Origin: Paracoccus saliphilus
Lineage (GTDB): Bacteria; Pseudomonadota; Alphaproteobacteria; Rhodobacterales; Rhodobacteraceae
DNA length: 64,000 bases
Assembly (NCBI RefSeq): GCF_028553805.1
Contig: NZ_CP067140.1
Span: forward strand, 3,534,001-3,598,000
Direction: 5' to 3'
Positions 56,334-64,000 of the stretch are shown one piece after another (the stretch's first letter is position 1; each line of letters begins with the position of its first letter). A program made the translations under genes and the position numbers. Under the pieces are notes generated by a model, which was not told the origin of the DNA, did not search any database, and saw only the letters and a list, made by a program, of their open reading frames with translations.

Positions 56334-57098
56334 TCAGTCCTTGGCAATGGTCAGCCTGATTCCTGCCCGGTCGATCGCGGCGCGATCCTGTGAGGCGGGG
56401 TCGGCATCGGTGATGATCGCGGAAAATTCCGCCAGATCGGCGAGCACATGCAGGGCCGAGCGACCGAAGCGGTGATGATTGACCAGCAGCACGCTGCGTT
56501 CGGCGGCGGATATCATGGCGCGTTTGGCCCGCATCACGGCATCATCCATGTGGAAGGCCTGCAGCCCCGCGAGCGCCGGGGTCGAGATGAAGGCCAAATC
56601 GGCACGCAGACGGGACAGCGCCGCCTCTGTCACGACGCCGAAGAAGCCGTTGAACTTGGCGCTGAACACGCCGCCAAGCGCGATCAAGGTCACGCGCGGC
56701 GTATCCTTGAGCCGCTCGATCACGGCGGCGTTGTTGGTGATGACCGTCAGCGGGGCTTTGTCGGGCAGGCAAGCCCCCAGGAGGGCCGCCATGGAGCCGT
56801 CATTGATCATCACGGTCATGCCCGGCTCGACCAGATCAAGCGCCGCCCGTGCCATCCGGGTCTTGGCGTCGGAATCCTGCAATTCGCGGATGCGGAAATC
56901 GCTTTCAAACTGGGTCCCCGTCTCGATGGTCGCGCCGCCGCGCACCTTCCGCAGCAGCCCGGCCTGTTCCAGATCGTCAAGATCACGGTGGATGGTCATT
57001 TTCGAAACCGTGAAACGCCCAGCCAGATCGTCCAAATCCACCGCCCGAGCCTCGATCACAAGATCCATGATCGCCTGCCTGCGTTCATCCCGTTTCAC
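56334..57098 (-). CDS. DeoR family transcriptional regulator of the eryH/eryI operon
   Basis: A 254-residue DeoR protein. The winged helix is VDLDDLAGRFTVSKMTIHRDL (about residues 20-40) with LLRKVRGGA. The sensor domain shows MINDGSMAALL, VITNNAAVI and LLVNHHRFGRSAL. The start is GTG preceded by AGAGG six bases upstream; the open frame continues far upstream on this strand but without protein-like sequence. It is the first gene of the operon with eryH, eryI, fbp and fba. In Brucella and rhizobia a deoR gene occupies the same place. It likely senses a phosphorylated tetrose. Confidence 0.88.
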   Translation of the reverse strand: MKRDERRQAIMDLVIEARAVDLDDLAGRFTVSKMTIHRDLDDLEQAGLLRKVRGGATIETGTQFESDFRIRELQDSDAKTRMARAALDLVEPGMTVMINDGSMAALLGACLPDKAPLTVITNNAAVIERLKDTPRVTLIALGGVFSAKFNGFFGVVTEAALSRLRADLAFISTPALAGLQAFHMDDAVMRAKRAMISAAERSVLLVNHHRFGRSALHVLADLAEFSAIITDADPASQDRAAIDRAGIRLTIAKD

Positions 57099-57358
57099 AT
57101 CGCACCTCTTCAACTGATTCCGCTTTGACGCGATGGTATTATAACAGTCGCTCACAATTATCAACATTATATCTGTGATTTTGTGATTTATAAATGTGAT
57201 AATCTTATTGCGACAAGAGCCTCCCAATCGCAGCGGATACGAATACCAGGTCCATTCCCTCGCATTGGCACGGGGAATGTCGACATCACCCGAAAGGGCG
57301 GCAAACAAGGAAAGATCGGGTAGCGGATCCTGCGAAAGCCCGGCAAGCGGGCGATGTG
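57099..57358. promoter_or_regulatory. AT-rich promoter region of the DeoR-eryH-eryI-fbp-fba operon
   Basis: About 110 AT-rich bases (57,119-57,215) precede the DeoR gene. They hold repeated TGTGAT words (CTGTGATTTTGTGATTTATA at 57,173-57,192 and a further TGTGATAAT) and TATAACAG, which also recall the eryA control region. A weak hairpin (GCCCG...CGGGC at 57,338-57,352) lies just after the RND permease stop and may terminate it. Nothing else is evident. Confidence 0.5.
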
Positions 57359-60300
57359 CTATTCGGCCGGCAGAGAGGTCGGCTTTCCCTCGCCCTCGGC
57401 TTGCTCGCCAGGGCTGCGGCGCAGGTTCTCGATCAACACATAGATGACCGGGGTCAGAAGCAGGGTCAGAATGAAGGCCAGGCTGAGGCCGCCCACGATC
57501 ACCGCGCCGATGGCCCGGCGGCTTTCGGCGCCCGCACCCGAAGCCAGGGCCAACGGCACTGCGCCCAGAACGGTGGCAATAGTCGTCATCATGACCGGAC
57601 GCAGCCGGGTGACTGCGCCTTCGCGGGCGGCATCGGAGATCGAGCGGCCTTCGGCCCGCAACTGATTTGCGAATTCGACGATCAGGATGCCGTTCTTGGC
57701 CATGATCCCGATGAGCAGGATCATCCCCACCTGCGAAAAGATATTTACCGACGCGCCAGTGATCAGAAGCGTAACCGCCGCGCCACCCAGCCCGAGAGGC
57801 ACGGTCAGCATGATCGTCAGGGGCGACCGGAAGCTTTCGAATTGCGCGGCAAGCACAAGGAAGACGATCGCCAGCGCCATCGCGAAGACCATGGCAAGCC
57901 CACCCGAGGATTCCAGGTAATCCGCCGCCTGTCCCTGCCATGCCAATGTCGCCCCGACCGGCAATTCCCCGACCGCGTCCCGCACCGCCTCCATCGCGGT
58001 CGCGAGATCGGTCCCTTCGCTCAGATCGGCCTCCATCTCGACCGAGATGAGCCGGTCATAGCGATTGATCTCGGGGGCGGTTGCGCCGGTCCGGATCGAC
58101 GCGAAGGCCGAGAGCGGGATCAGGTCCCCCCGGTCATTGCGCAACAGCACCGACAACATGTCCTCGACGGAATCGCGATCCTCCGGGGCAGCCTGAAGGA
58201 CGACGGGATATTGACGGCCATCCGTGCTGTATTCACCGACGCTGCGCGAGGCGAACAGAACCTGCAGGGTCTGGGCGATCGTATCGGATGCAAGCCCCAG
58301 GTCCTGCGCACGGGCCCGATCTATCGACAGGGTCGCGCCCGGCTGGTTGGCCGAATAATTGACCTCGACCGCGGCCAGTCCCGGATAATCCTCCAGCGAA
58401 CTCGCCAACTGGTCGGCCCAATCCACGCCACGCTCGATATCGGGGGCACCCAGCATCCAGCGGACACTTCCCTGCGCACCGCCAATGCCCAGCCCTCCGG
58501 ATGGCCGGAGGAATGTGGCCACTTCGGTGACCTGTTCAAGCTGGGGCCGCAGTTCCGAGATCACGTCCTCGACGCTGCGCGTACGCTGATCCCATGGGCT
58601 GAGCGTGACGAACATGATCGCCCGGCGCAGCTCTCCCCAGGTGCCGACGATGGCGGTCACATTGTCGACGATGCCATCCTCTCGCATCGGCTCCAGCATC
58701 GCCTCGATCCGTCTTGTGGCGGCGTCGGTATAGGCGAGGTTCGAACCCTGCGGCGCCGAGACATAGATGCGGAACTGGCCGCGATCCTCGTCCGGGGTCA
58801 GTTGCCGTGGCAGGTTCTGATAGATCGCGAAGGCAGAGGCGACGGCGAAGGCGCAGATGGCGAGGATCGGGATGGGTCGGGCAATCATCCGGCCAAGCAA
58901 CGCGCCGTAGCCTCGTTCCAGCCAGTGAATGAACCGGTCGACGCCGCGAGTCAGCAGGCCCGGACGATCTTCGCGCGGCATCACCTTGGATGCCAGCACC
59001 GGGGAAATCGTCAATGCGACGAAGCCCGACACGGCCACGGCAACGGCCAGAACGATGCCGAATTCCGCGAATAGCTGGCCGATCTGGCCTTCCATGAAGC
59101 TGATCGGCAGGAAAACCGCGATCAGGACGGCGGTGGTCGCGATGACCGCGAAACTGACCTGCCCCGCACCGCGCCGGGCGGCCTCGGCCCGGCTTGCGCC
59201 CATCGCGCGGTGGCGCTGGATGTTTTCCAGCACGACGATGGCGTCATCCACCACCAGCCCGATGGCCAAGATCAGCGCAAAGAGCGTCAGGATGTTGATC
59301 GAAAAGCCCAGCAGCATCATCGCAAGCCCGGCCCCGAAGGCGGAAATCGGGATCGTCACGACCGGCACCAGTGACAGCCGCGCCGATCCCAGGAACAGGA
59401 AGATCACCGCCGTGACCAGCAGCACCGCCTCGGTGAACACCTTGACCACCTGCTTGATCGAGCTTTCGATGAACACCGCCTCGTCGGAGGTGATTCCAAG
59501 CTCCATTCCGTCGGGCAAGGTCGGGCGGATACGCTCCAGCTCGGCCCGGACGGCGTTCGAGATGGCGACCGTGTTGGCCTGCGCCTGAGGCTGAACCCCC
59601 ATGCCAAGGGCGGTCACCCCGTTCGTGCGGAAATTCGACTCGGTCTGCTGCGCCCCCTGATCGATTTTCGCGACATCGCCCAAGCGCAGGGGCCTGACGC
59701 CGTCATCGCGGACGACCATCTGCCGGAACGCGTCGGGCGAGGTGAAGCGCGTTTGCGCAAGCACCTGCAACTGACGAGCGCCGGTTTCGATCTCTCCGGC
59801 GGGCAATTCGACATTGTTGGCCTGCAGGGCGGATATGATGTCCGAAGTCGTGATCCCATGCGCCGCCATGCGCGCCTGGTCCAGCCAGATCCGCATGGAG
59901 GGCGCGCGCTCGCCATATATCACGGTATTGGCCACGTTCGGCAGCCGCGCCAGACGGTCCTTGATATAGCGATCGGCATAATCCGACAGTTCAAGCGAGG
60001 TCATGTTCGGGCTGGAAAGGCTGAGCCGCAGGACCGGGTCACCCTCGCTGTCATTCTTGTCGATCCGGGGTCGGTCTGCCTCGTCAGGCAAATTGTTGAC
60101 CACCCGTTCCACCGCGTTCCGAACGTCATTGGTAGCGGAATCGATGTCGCGCGAAGGATTGAATTCCAACACCGTGCGCATGCTCCCACGCTCGGATTCG
60201 GTCGACATCGAGGTGACCCCGGACACTCCGGCCAGCGCGCCTTCGATCACCGTCGCGACCTGGCTGTCCACGACATCCGGGGCCGCTCCGGTGTAATTCA

Positions 60301-60445
60301 CCCGCACAGTCACCTGCGCAGCCTCGACCTGCGGAAGTTCCCGCACGGGCAGTCGCGTCATCGCCACTGCACCGATCAGCACGATCAACAGGTTCAACAC
60401 CGTGACCAGGACCGGGCGACGCAATGACAGGTTGGGCAGGCTCAT
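57359..60445 (-). CDS. RND family efflux permease
   Basis: A 1,028-residue inner-membrane pump of the AcrB/MexB (HAE1) superfamily. The first helix follows MSLPNLSLRRPVLVTVLNLL. Two large periplasmic loops lie after helices 1 and 7. The proton-relay Asp pair is in LAIGLVVDDAIVVLEN (helix 4) and the Lys in GIMAKNGILIVEFANQL (helix 10). Full length, without visible damage. It exports drugs, dyes or lipophilic metabolites with the adaptor encoded upstream (ATGA overlap). No outer-membrane TolC-like gene and no TetR regulator are adjacent, so it probably uses a channel encoded elsewhere. Substrate unknown. Confidence 0.95.
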   Translation of the reverse strand: MSLPNLSLRRPVLVTVLNLLIVLIGAVAMTRLPVRELPQVEAAQVTVRVNYTGAAPDVVDSQVATVIEGALAGVSGVTSMSTESERGSMRTVLEFNPSRDIDSATNDVRNAVERVVNNLPDEADRPRIDKNDSEGDPVLRLSLSSPNMTSLELSDYADRYIKDRLARLPNVANTVIYGERAPSMRIWLDQARMAAHGITTSDIISALQANNVELPAGEIETGARQLQVLAQTRFTSPDAFRQMVVRDDGVRPLRLGDVAKIDQGAQQTESNFRTNGVTALGMGVQPQAQANTVAISNAVRAELERIRPTLPDGMELGITSDEAVFIESSIKQVVKVFTEAVLLVTAVIFLFLGSARLSLVPVVTIPISAFGAGLAMMLLGFSINILTLFALILAIGLVVDDAIVVLENIQRHRAMGASRAEAARRGAGQVSFAVIATTAVLIAVFLPISFMEGQIGQLFAEFGIVLAVAVAVSGFVALTISPVLASKVMPREDRPGLLTRGVDRFIHWLERGYGALLGRMIARPIPILAICAFAVASAFAIYQNLPRQLTPDEDRGQFRIYVSAPQGSNLAYTDAATRRIEAMLEPMREDGIVDNVTAIVGTWGELRRAIMFVTLSPWDQRTRSVEDVISELRPQLEQVTEVATFLRPSGGLGIGGAQGSVRWMLGAPDIERGVDWADQLASSLEDYPGLAAVEVNYSANQPGATLSIDRARAQDLGLASDTIAQTLQVLFASRSVGEYSTDGRQYPVVLQAAPEDRDSVEDMLSVLLRNDRGDLIPLSAFASIRTGATAPEINRYDRLISVEMEADLSEGTDLATAMEAVRDAVGELPVGATLAWQGQAADYLESSGGLAMVFAMALAIVFLVLAAQFESFRSPLTIMLTVPLGLGGAAVTLLITGASVNIFSQVGMILLIGIMAKNGILIVEFANQLRAEGRSISDAAREGAVTRLRPVMMTTIATVLGAVPLALASGAGAESRRAIGAVIVGGLSLAFILTLLLTPVIYVLIENLRRSPGEQAEGEGKPTSLPAE

Positions 60446-61548
60446 CCCTCGTCACCGGCGGGTAGCGGGCTCTGGGCATGGCGGTCGCGGGCTGTTGCCT
60501 CGACCTCCATTCCCGGCGAGACGCGATGCAGGTTCGTCACGATGATCCGGGCATCCGCTGCCAGTCCCGAGACCACCTCGACCATTCCGTTCGATTGCTG
60601 GCCAATCTCGATCTCGGCTTGTTCCGCAACACCGTCCCTGGCCAGCAGCACCAGGTTCCGATCACCATCGACGCTAAGCACCTGTTCGGGAATCGCGAGT
60701 TGCCGGCGTTCGTCCAGCACCAGTTCCACCTGCAGGAACATTCCCCCGGTCAAGGCGCGATCATCATTGGGAATCTCGGCGCGCAATGCGATGGACCGGG
60801 TTGCCGCATCCACGCGTGTATCGATCCGGCTGATCTCGCCCTCGAAGATCCGGTCGGGCCATGCCGCCGAGGTCAGCTTGACCTGCTGCCCCGTTTCCAG
60901 CCGCGACAGCAGGGTTTCCGATATGCTGAAATCGACCTCGATCACGGACAGATCGTCCAGGGTGGCAATCGCGGTCGATGCATCCACCATCTGTCCCTCG
61001 ACCAGATCGGTCAGCCCGACCACGCCCGCGAATGGTGCACGGATATGCCGATCATCCAGCAGTGCGGCCGCGCGATCAAGCTCTGCCTCGGCCCGCAAGA
61101 GCGCCCCCTTGGCGGTCTGATATGCAGCATCCGAGGCATTACCTGTCCTGTTCAATTGCTCCTGGCGCGCGAATGCGGCCTGAGCTTCGGTCAATGTCGC
61201 TTCTGCGGCCTTGAGATCAGCCTGTTCGGCCCTGTCGTCCAGTTCCAGCAGAATATCCCCTTTCGCGACCTCGGCGCCGGGGTGAAATGCGATGCGGGTG
61301 ATGCGGCCGCTGGCTTCTGCCACCAGATCGACAGCCTTGCGCGCGCGCGCTGTGCCCACAGCCCTGACTGTCTCCGAGAAGGCCAGAGTCTCGACCGGGA
61401 TGGTTTCCACGGCAAGCGGCGCAGCCGACCTGCCGCCGGACGGTCCGGTCGCATCGGGCGAAGCCAGCAGCCGATCGGTCACGTATAGCCCACCCGCCGC
61501 CGCGGCAAGGACGACCAATAATCCAAGGACAGCCTTGAGGGCTCGCAT
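60442..61548 (-). CDS. RND efflux periplasmic adaptor (membrane fusion protein)
   Basis: A 368-residue adaptor with an N-terminal membrane anchor or signal (ALKAVLGLLVVLAAAAGGLYV). Then a lipoyl-like half (DLVAEASGRITRIAFHPGAEVAKGDILLELDD split across the two halves), an alpha-hairpin rich in Ala and Glu (about 110-180), HIRAPFAGVVGLTDLVEGQ closing the lipoyl domain, a beta-barrel (DFSISETLLSRLETGQQVK) and a membrane-proximal domain. GGAGAGGAAG directly before the ATG fixes the start. Operon with the RND permease by four-base overlap. Confidence 0.92.
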   Translation of the reverse strand: MRALKAVLGLLVVLAAAAGGLYVTDRLLASPDATGPSGGRSAAPLAVETIPVETLAFSETVRAVGTARARKAVDLVAEASGRITRIAFHPGAEVAKGDILLELDDRAEQADLKAAEATLTEAQAAFARQEQLNRTGNASDAAYQTAKGALLRAEAELDRAAALLDDRHIRAPFAGVVGLTDLVEGQMVDASTAIATLDDLSVIEVDFSISETLLSRLETGQQVKLTSAAWPDRIFEGEISRIDTRVDAATRSIALRAEIPNDDRALTGGMFLQVELVLDERRQLAIPEQVLSVDGDRNLVLLARDGVAEQAEIEIGQQSNGMVEVVSGLAADARIIVTNLHRVSPGMEVEATARDRHAQSPLPAGDEG

Positions 61549-61723
61549 CTTCCTCTCCTGGTGGCGCGGGTGCGGCAACGCCGGCGACGGTTGCGCTCTA
61601 TTCATCGTGCATGAAAGCGCATTCACAAAATCGCGCAATTCACCCCAAGCGGCAACTGATAATCGCGTGTGCAAGCATATTGGCTGATGGGAAAGCCGGG
61701 ATATCGCCCCTGCATGCCCCCGA

Positions 61724-62554
61724 TCAGTGCAGTCTGCCCTTGGGAGGAACCTCCGCCAGCGTCTTCCATGCCCCATGCAGCCCGGCCAGCAAGGCCGCAT
61801 CGGGCTCCGGACGCTGGACGGAAACACCCTGACGCTGCAGCGCGACAGAATAGAGATCGGCGAGTGGCGCGTGACCGGTCACCGCGACCATCTCGCCGAG
61901 CCAGTAGGGCTTTGCGTCTGCCAGTTCGCAGCCGATCAGCAGACCGGCAAGCTGCGACATCCCTGCCCCCGCTGCGCCGCGCAGGGCAAGCAACCGGCCA
62001 TAGGCGCGATGCGGACGGCTGAGCGCATCCTCCAGCGCCGCGATGAACGCATCGGGATCGGTGGTTGCGTCTGTCAAGCCCGTGGTGCCGGAAAGCTGTT
62101 CCAGCAATTCACCCGTCAGATACCCTTGGAAATGGCAAATCTCGCCCGCCGAAATCCGCGCCCAGTGGCTCTGACGACCCGGGAGACAGATCACCCCGTC
62201 GAATTGCGGCTCTGCCGCGAGAAGCCCGGCGATTGCCGCCGTCTGACCGCGCAGCGCAGCATTTGGGGTTGTCTGAGTGACTCCCTGCGCCACCCAAATC
62301 TGCAGGGCGCTGCCATTATCCCGCGTCACCTGAAGATTTGCCGGAGCGGGGGCGGCAGCCCCACCGGCAGAAAATTCGCCGGTCAGATCGGCTAGGAGCA
62401 CCGGAAGATCGGATCGATCCCGCAAGGTTTCGATCAGCGCGGATCGCGAACCGCATGGAAGCTCTTGCCGCGCGGATATCTCGGCCCCTTGCATGGACCA
62501 GATACGCAGGCGTTTACCGTCATATTCGGCGGCAATCCAGTTCGCGGCGCTCAT
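61724..62554 (-). CDS. 2-dehydro-3-deoxygalactonokinase (DgoK) family protein, possibly inactive
   Basis: A 276-residue protein of the DgoK family, which phosphorylates 2-keto-3-deoxygalactonate. CLPGRQSHWARISAGEICHF, YLTGELLEQLSGTTGL and LAGLLIGCELADA are family blocks. The N-terminal ATP-binding strand, usually DWGTTxLRAW, reads AAEYDGKRLRIWSM, so the Asp and the Gly-Thr pair that bind phosphate are missing. It is also a little shorter than typical DgoK (about 300). It may have lost kinase activity or have a changed role. No dgoA, dgoD or other galactonate genes are adjacent. Confidence 0.72.
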   Translation of the reverse strand: MSAANWIAAEYDGKRLRIWSMQGAEISARQELPCGSRSALIETLRDRSDLPVLLADLTGEFSAGGAAAPAPANLQVTRDNGSALQIWVAQGVTQTTPNAALRGQTAAIAGLLAAEPQFDGVICLPGRQSHWARISAGEICHFQGYLTGELLEQLSGTTGLTDATTDPDAFIAALEDALSRPHRAYGRLLALRGAAGAGMSQLAGLLIGCELADAKPYWLGEMVAVTGHAPLADLYSVALQRQGVSVQRPEPDAALLAGLHGAWKTLAEVPPKGRLH

Positions 62555-62605
62555 TCGGCTCTCCTTTGGCGGGGACTGCCTGTTTGTGGCACCAGACCCG
62601 GCCCG

Positions 62606-62896
62606 TCAACCGGTGGCGCTGCTCCAGTCGAGCGGTTGCGGGTCCTCGCGATGTGCAAAGCGCAATAGATGGCTTTCCAGCACGTTGCGAAGCAGGTCCA
62701 TGCCTCCCTCTTCCGGGGCTTCGGCGGTCAGGCGCAAGCCCTCGGCTGTCGTCTCGATCTCTGCCTCGCCCATCTCGAAATGGAAGCGCGAGCGGTCATC
62801 CTGCATGTCAACGCCGATCTTGTTGGCGAAATGCTTGGACATGGTGGCCAGCAATTGCGGGCCGCGGGCCGTCGGAAATTCTGCAGTCTGACGCAT
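62606..62896 (-). CDS. DUF2218 domain protein
   Basis: A 96-residue cytoplasmic protein. ARGPQLLATMSKHFANKIGVDM, then FHFEMGEAEIETTAEGLRLTAEA and LLRNVLESHLLRFAHRE, fit the DUF2218 family, small single-domain proteins of unknown function often found near iron- or siderophore-related genes. AGAGGATAGCC before the ATG fixes the start. It stands 51 bases after the DgoK-like gene start side and in the same direction, so both may be co-transcribed. Confidence 0.8.
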   Translation of the reverse strand: MRQTAEFPTARGPQLLATMSKHFANKIGVDMQDDRSRFHFEMGEAEIETTAEGLRLTAEAPEEGGMDLLRNVLESHLLRFAHREDPQPLDWSSATG

Positions 62897-63115
62897 GGCT
62901 ATCCTCTTTACATGGTCCCGTGTCGAGCCCGACCTAAGCATTCGGGAATTCGGGGTCAATTCCCGACTAAATTGCATGGATACTTTCCGCCTACCGCAAG
63001 CCGTAACATGCGACATCGGGATCGCCCTCCAATGCAATAGCCGTGGCTTGCCTCGCGCCCAGATCGAGGCTAGGCCCGGCGGCGAGTTCCGGAGACGATC
63101 AGAAGAGGGCGCGAG

Positions 63116-63340
63116 ATGGACATTTTCGATATGCTGGTCTGGGGCGGCGCTGCATTGACGCTGCTAGGGCTTGCCGCGCTGCTCTGGTGCATCGTCACCG
63201 TCATCCGCATCCGGCGTGCCGGGCTGGACGAGAACGCCTTTCGCGCACGAATGCAGGGCATTCTGGCCGTCAATATGGGCGCGCTGGTGATTTCTGCGCT
63301 TGGATTGATGGCGGTGGTGCTGGGGATCATCCTTGGATGA
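63116..63340 (+). CDS. small two-helix membrane protein upstream of dtd
   Basis: A 74-residue protein with two hydrophobic helices (about residues 8-29 and 50-72) joined by a basic loop ([18 protein letters not shown]). I do not recognise a family function; similar small proteins often precede dtd in Rhodobacteraceae as far as I recall. Its stop overlaps the dtd start (ATGA), which supports it as a real gene with coupled translation. The leader GAGATG context gives a usable ribosome site (GAGGGCGCGAG). Confidence 0.75.
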   Translation: MDIFDMLVWGGAALTLLGLAALLWCIVTVIRIRRAGLDENAFRARMQGILAVNMGALVISALGLMAVVLGIILG

Positions 63341-63786
63341 GGGCGCTGGTTCAGCGGGTTGGCGAGGCGTCGGTCGAGGTCGAGGGGCGGGTCATCGGTC
63401 AGATCGGGCCGGGGCTTGTGGTGCTGGTCTGCGCGATGCGGGGCGATGACGAAAGCGCCGCCGAGAAGCTTGCCGCCCGCATCACCAAACTGCGCATCTT
63501 CCGGGACGATCAGGGACGGATGAACCGCTCGCTTGCGGATGTCTCGGGCGGGGCGCTGGTGGTCAGCCAGTTCACGCTGGCCGCCGATACAAGTAGCGGA
63601 AATCGCCCGGGTTTTTCTACGGCAGCACCGCCTGAGGACGGAGAGCGCCTGTATCTGCATTTCGCCGAGAGCCTGCGCGATCTGGGCATATCCGTCGAGA
63701 CGGGCAGCTTCGGCGCGGACATGAAGGTTCGCCTGCTGAATGACGGGCCGGTGACGATCTGGCTGGACACGGCGGACCGGGCCTGA
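63337..63786 (+). CDS. dtd: D-aminoacyl-tRNA deacylase
   Basis: A 149-residue homodimeric enzyme that removes D-amino acids (and glycine) wrongly attached to t[20 protein letters not shown] is the family start, [23 protein letters not shown] holds the SQFTL motif of the active site, and [12 protein letters not shown] the Gly-cisPro motif that rejects L-amino acids. Length is standard. The ATG overlaps the stop of the small membrane protein gene. The gene is followed by array element copy 3. Confidence 0.96.
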   Translation: MRALVQRVGEASVEVEGRVIGQIGPGLVVLVCAMRGDDESAAEKLAARITKLRIFRDDQGRMNRSLADVSGGALVVSQFTLAADTSSGNRPGFSTAAPPEDGERLYLHFAESLRDLGISVETGSFGADMKVRLLNDGPVTIWLDTADRA

Positions 63787-63843
63787 TCCGGATGGCGGGG
63801 CAGCACTGAAACACCGCCTTTCCGGTTGCCGCGCAGCCACGAA

Positions 63844-63991
63844 TGCAACAGCAGCGTGCGTTGCAACGGCACAGGTGACAACAGCAAGTTAATCTTGACC
63901 CAGCAAATGCTGGGTTTTTGGCTTCACAGAGCATACACTGGGCGTACACAACCTGTACACAGAACATACACAGCCAGCGTACGTTGCACGG
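63844..63991 (+). repeat. TACAC 11-bp array element, copy 3
   Basis: Same modules as copy 1: TGCAAC...GTTGCA (63,844-63,865), CGGCACAG, hairpin CCCAGCAAATGCTGGG (63,899-63,914, identical to copy 1), then units from 63,934: TACACTGGGCG, TACACAACCTG, TACACAGAACA, TACACAGCCAG, and the closing TACGTTGCACGG. The first three units are exactly 11 bases. It lies 58 bases after the dtd stop and ends nine bases before the window end. Confidence 0.8.
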
Positions 63992-64000
63992 GATATCATG

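Noticed and set aside
57099-57941. A possible N-terminal extension of the DeoR regulator at 56,334
   Set aside because: The upstream part of the frame is antisense to the RND gene and crosses the AT-rich promoter; the GTG at 57,098 has a good ribosome site.
57356-59074. Open frame of 572 codons antisense to the RND permease gene
   Set aside because: The opposite strand encodes a full RND pump with helix 4 and helix 10 motifs; the antisense sequence has no domain-like pattern.

Overview
The window reads as chromosomal DNA of an alphaproteobacterium of the Rhodobacteraceae, probably Paracoccus or a close relative. This rests on the high GC, the pairing of a DUF1467 gene with methylmalonyl-CoA epimerase, the gene order gltD - secreted protein - gltB, the NDUFA9-like/uppP pair, and two families of GC-rich interspersed repeats. 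I could run no searches, so all assignments come from motifs, lengths and gene context.

Layout. 1-11,000: housekeeping genes (end of an EI24 membrane protein, DUF1467, mce, a response regulator, a GNAT acetyltransferase, aspS, a CPBP protease, a GH25 lysozyme-like lipoprotein, an FAD-linked lactate-type dehydrogenase, a GT8 glycosyltransferase with an SDR partner, a ClC channel) ending at a decayed IS630-type transposase. 11,200-22,000: an AfuABC-like ABC importer with an inositol-monophosphatase-type phosphatase and a LacI regulator, followed by a phosphonate-type importer (phnC, D, E, E) with a divergent DeoR regulator. Similar operator-like words precede both transporter operons and the LacI gene. 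22,000-35,450: a beta-barrel protein, tRNA-Leu(CAG), NDUFA9-like/uppP, glutamate synthase gltD/gltB with a secreted protein between them, mtgA, a GST-fold protein and queG. 35,450-41,820: a GntR-controlled TRAP transporter with a zinc dehydrogenase and mannonate dehydratase (uxuA), for sugar-acid use. 41,840-57,100: an essentially complete erythritol locus. 57,350-63,790: an RND efflux pump, a DgoK-like protein, DUF2218, a small membrane protein and dtd.

How the genes work together. In the erythritol region an ABC importer with a DUF2291 partner brings in the tetritol. EryA, EryB, EryC, EryH (TpiA-like) and EryI (RpiB-like) convert it stepwise to erythrose 4-phosphate. A class II aldolase and a class 1 bisphosphatase sit in the same reverse-strand operon. 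They could join erythrose 4-phosphate to dihydroxyacetone phosphate and dephosphorylate the resulting sedoheptulose 1,7-bisphosphate. EryD and two related DeoR proteins are the likely regulators.

The least explained material is intergenic. A roughly 145-bp element occurs three times and carries four or five TACAC words in an 11-bp phase. A second repeat family occurs four times, with GC-rich stems and, in three copies, an ATATTT...AAGAAGAAG-like tail.
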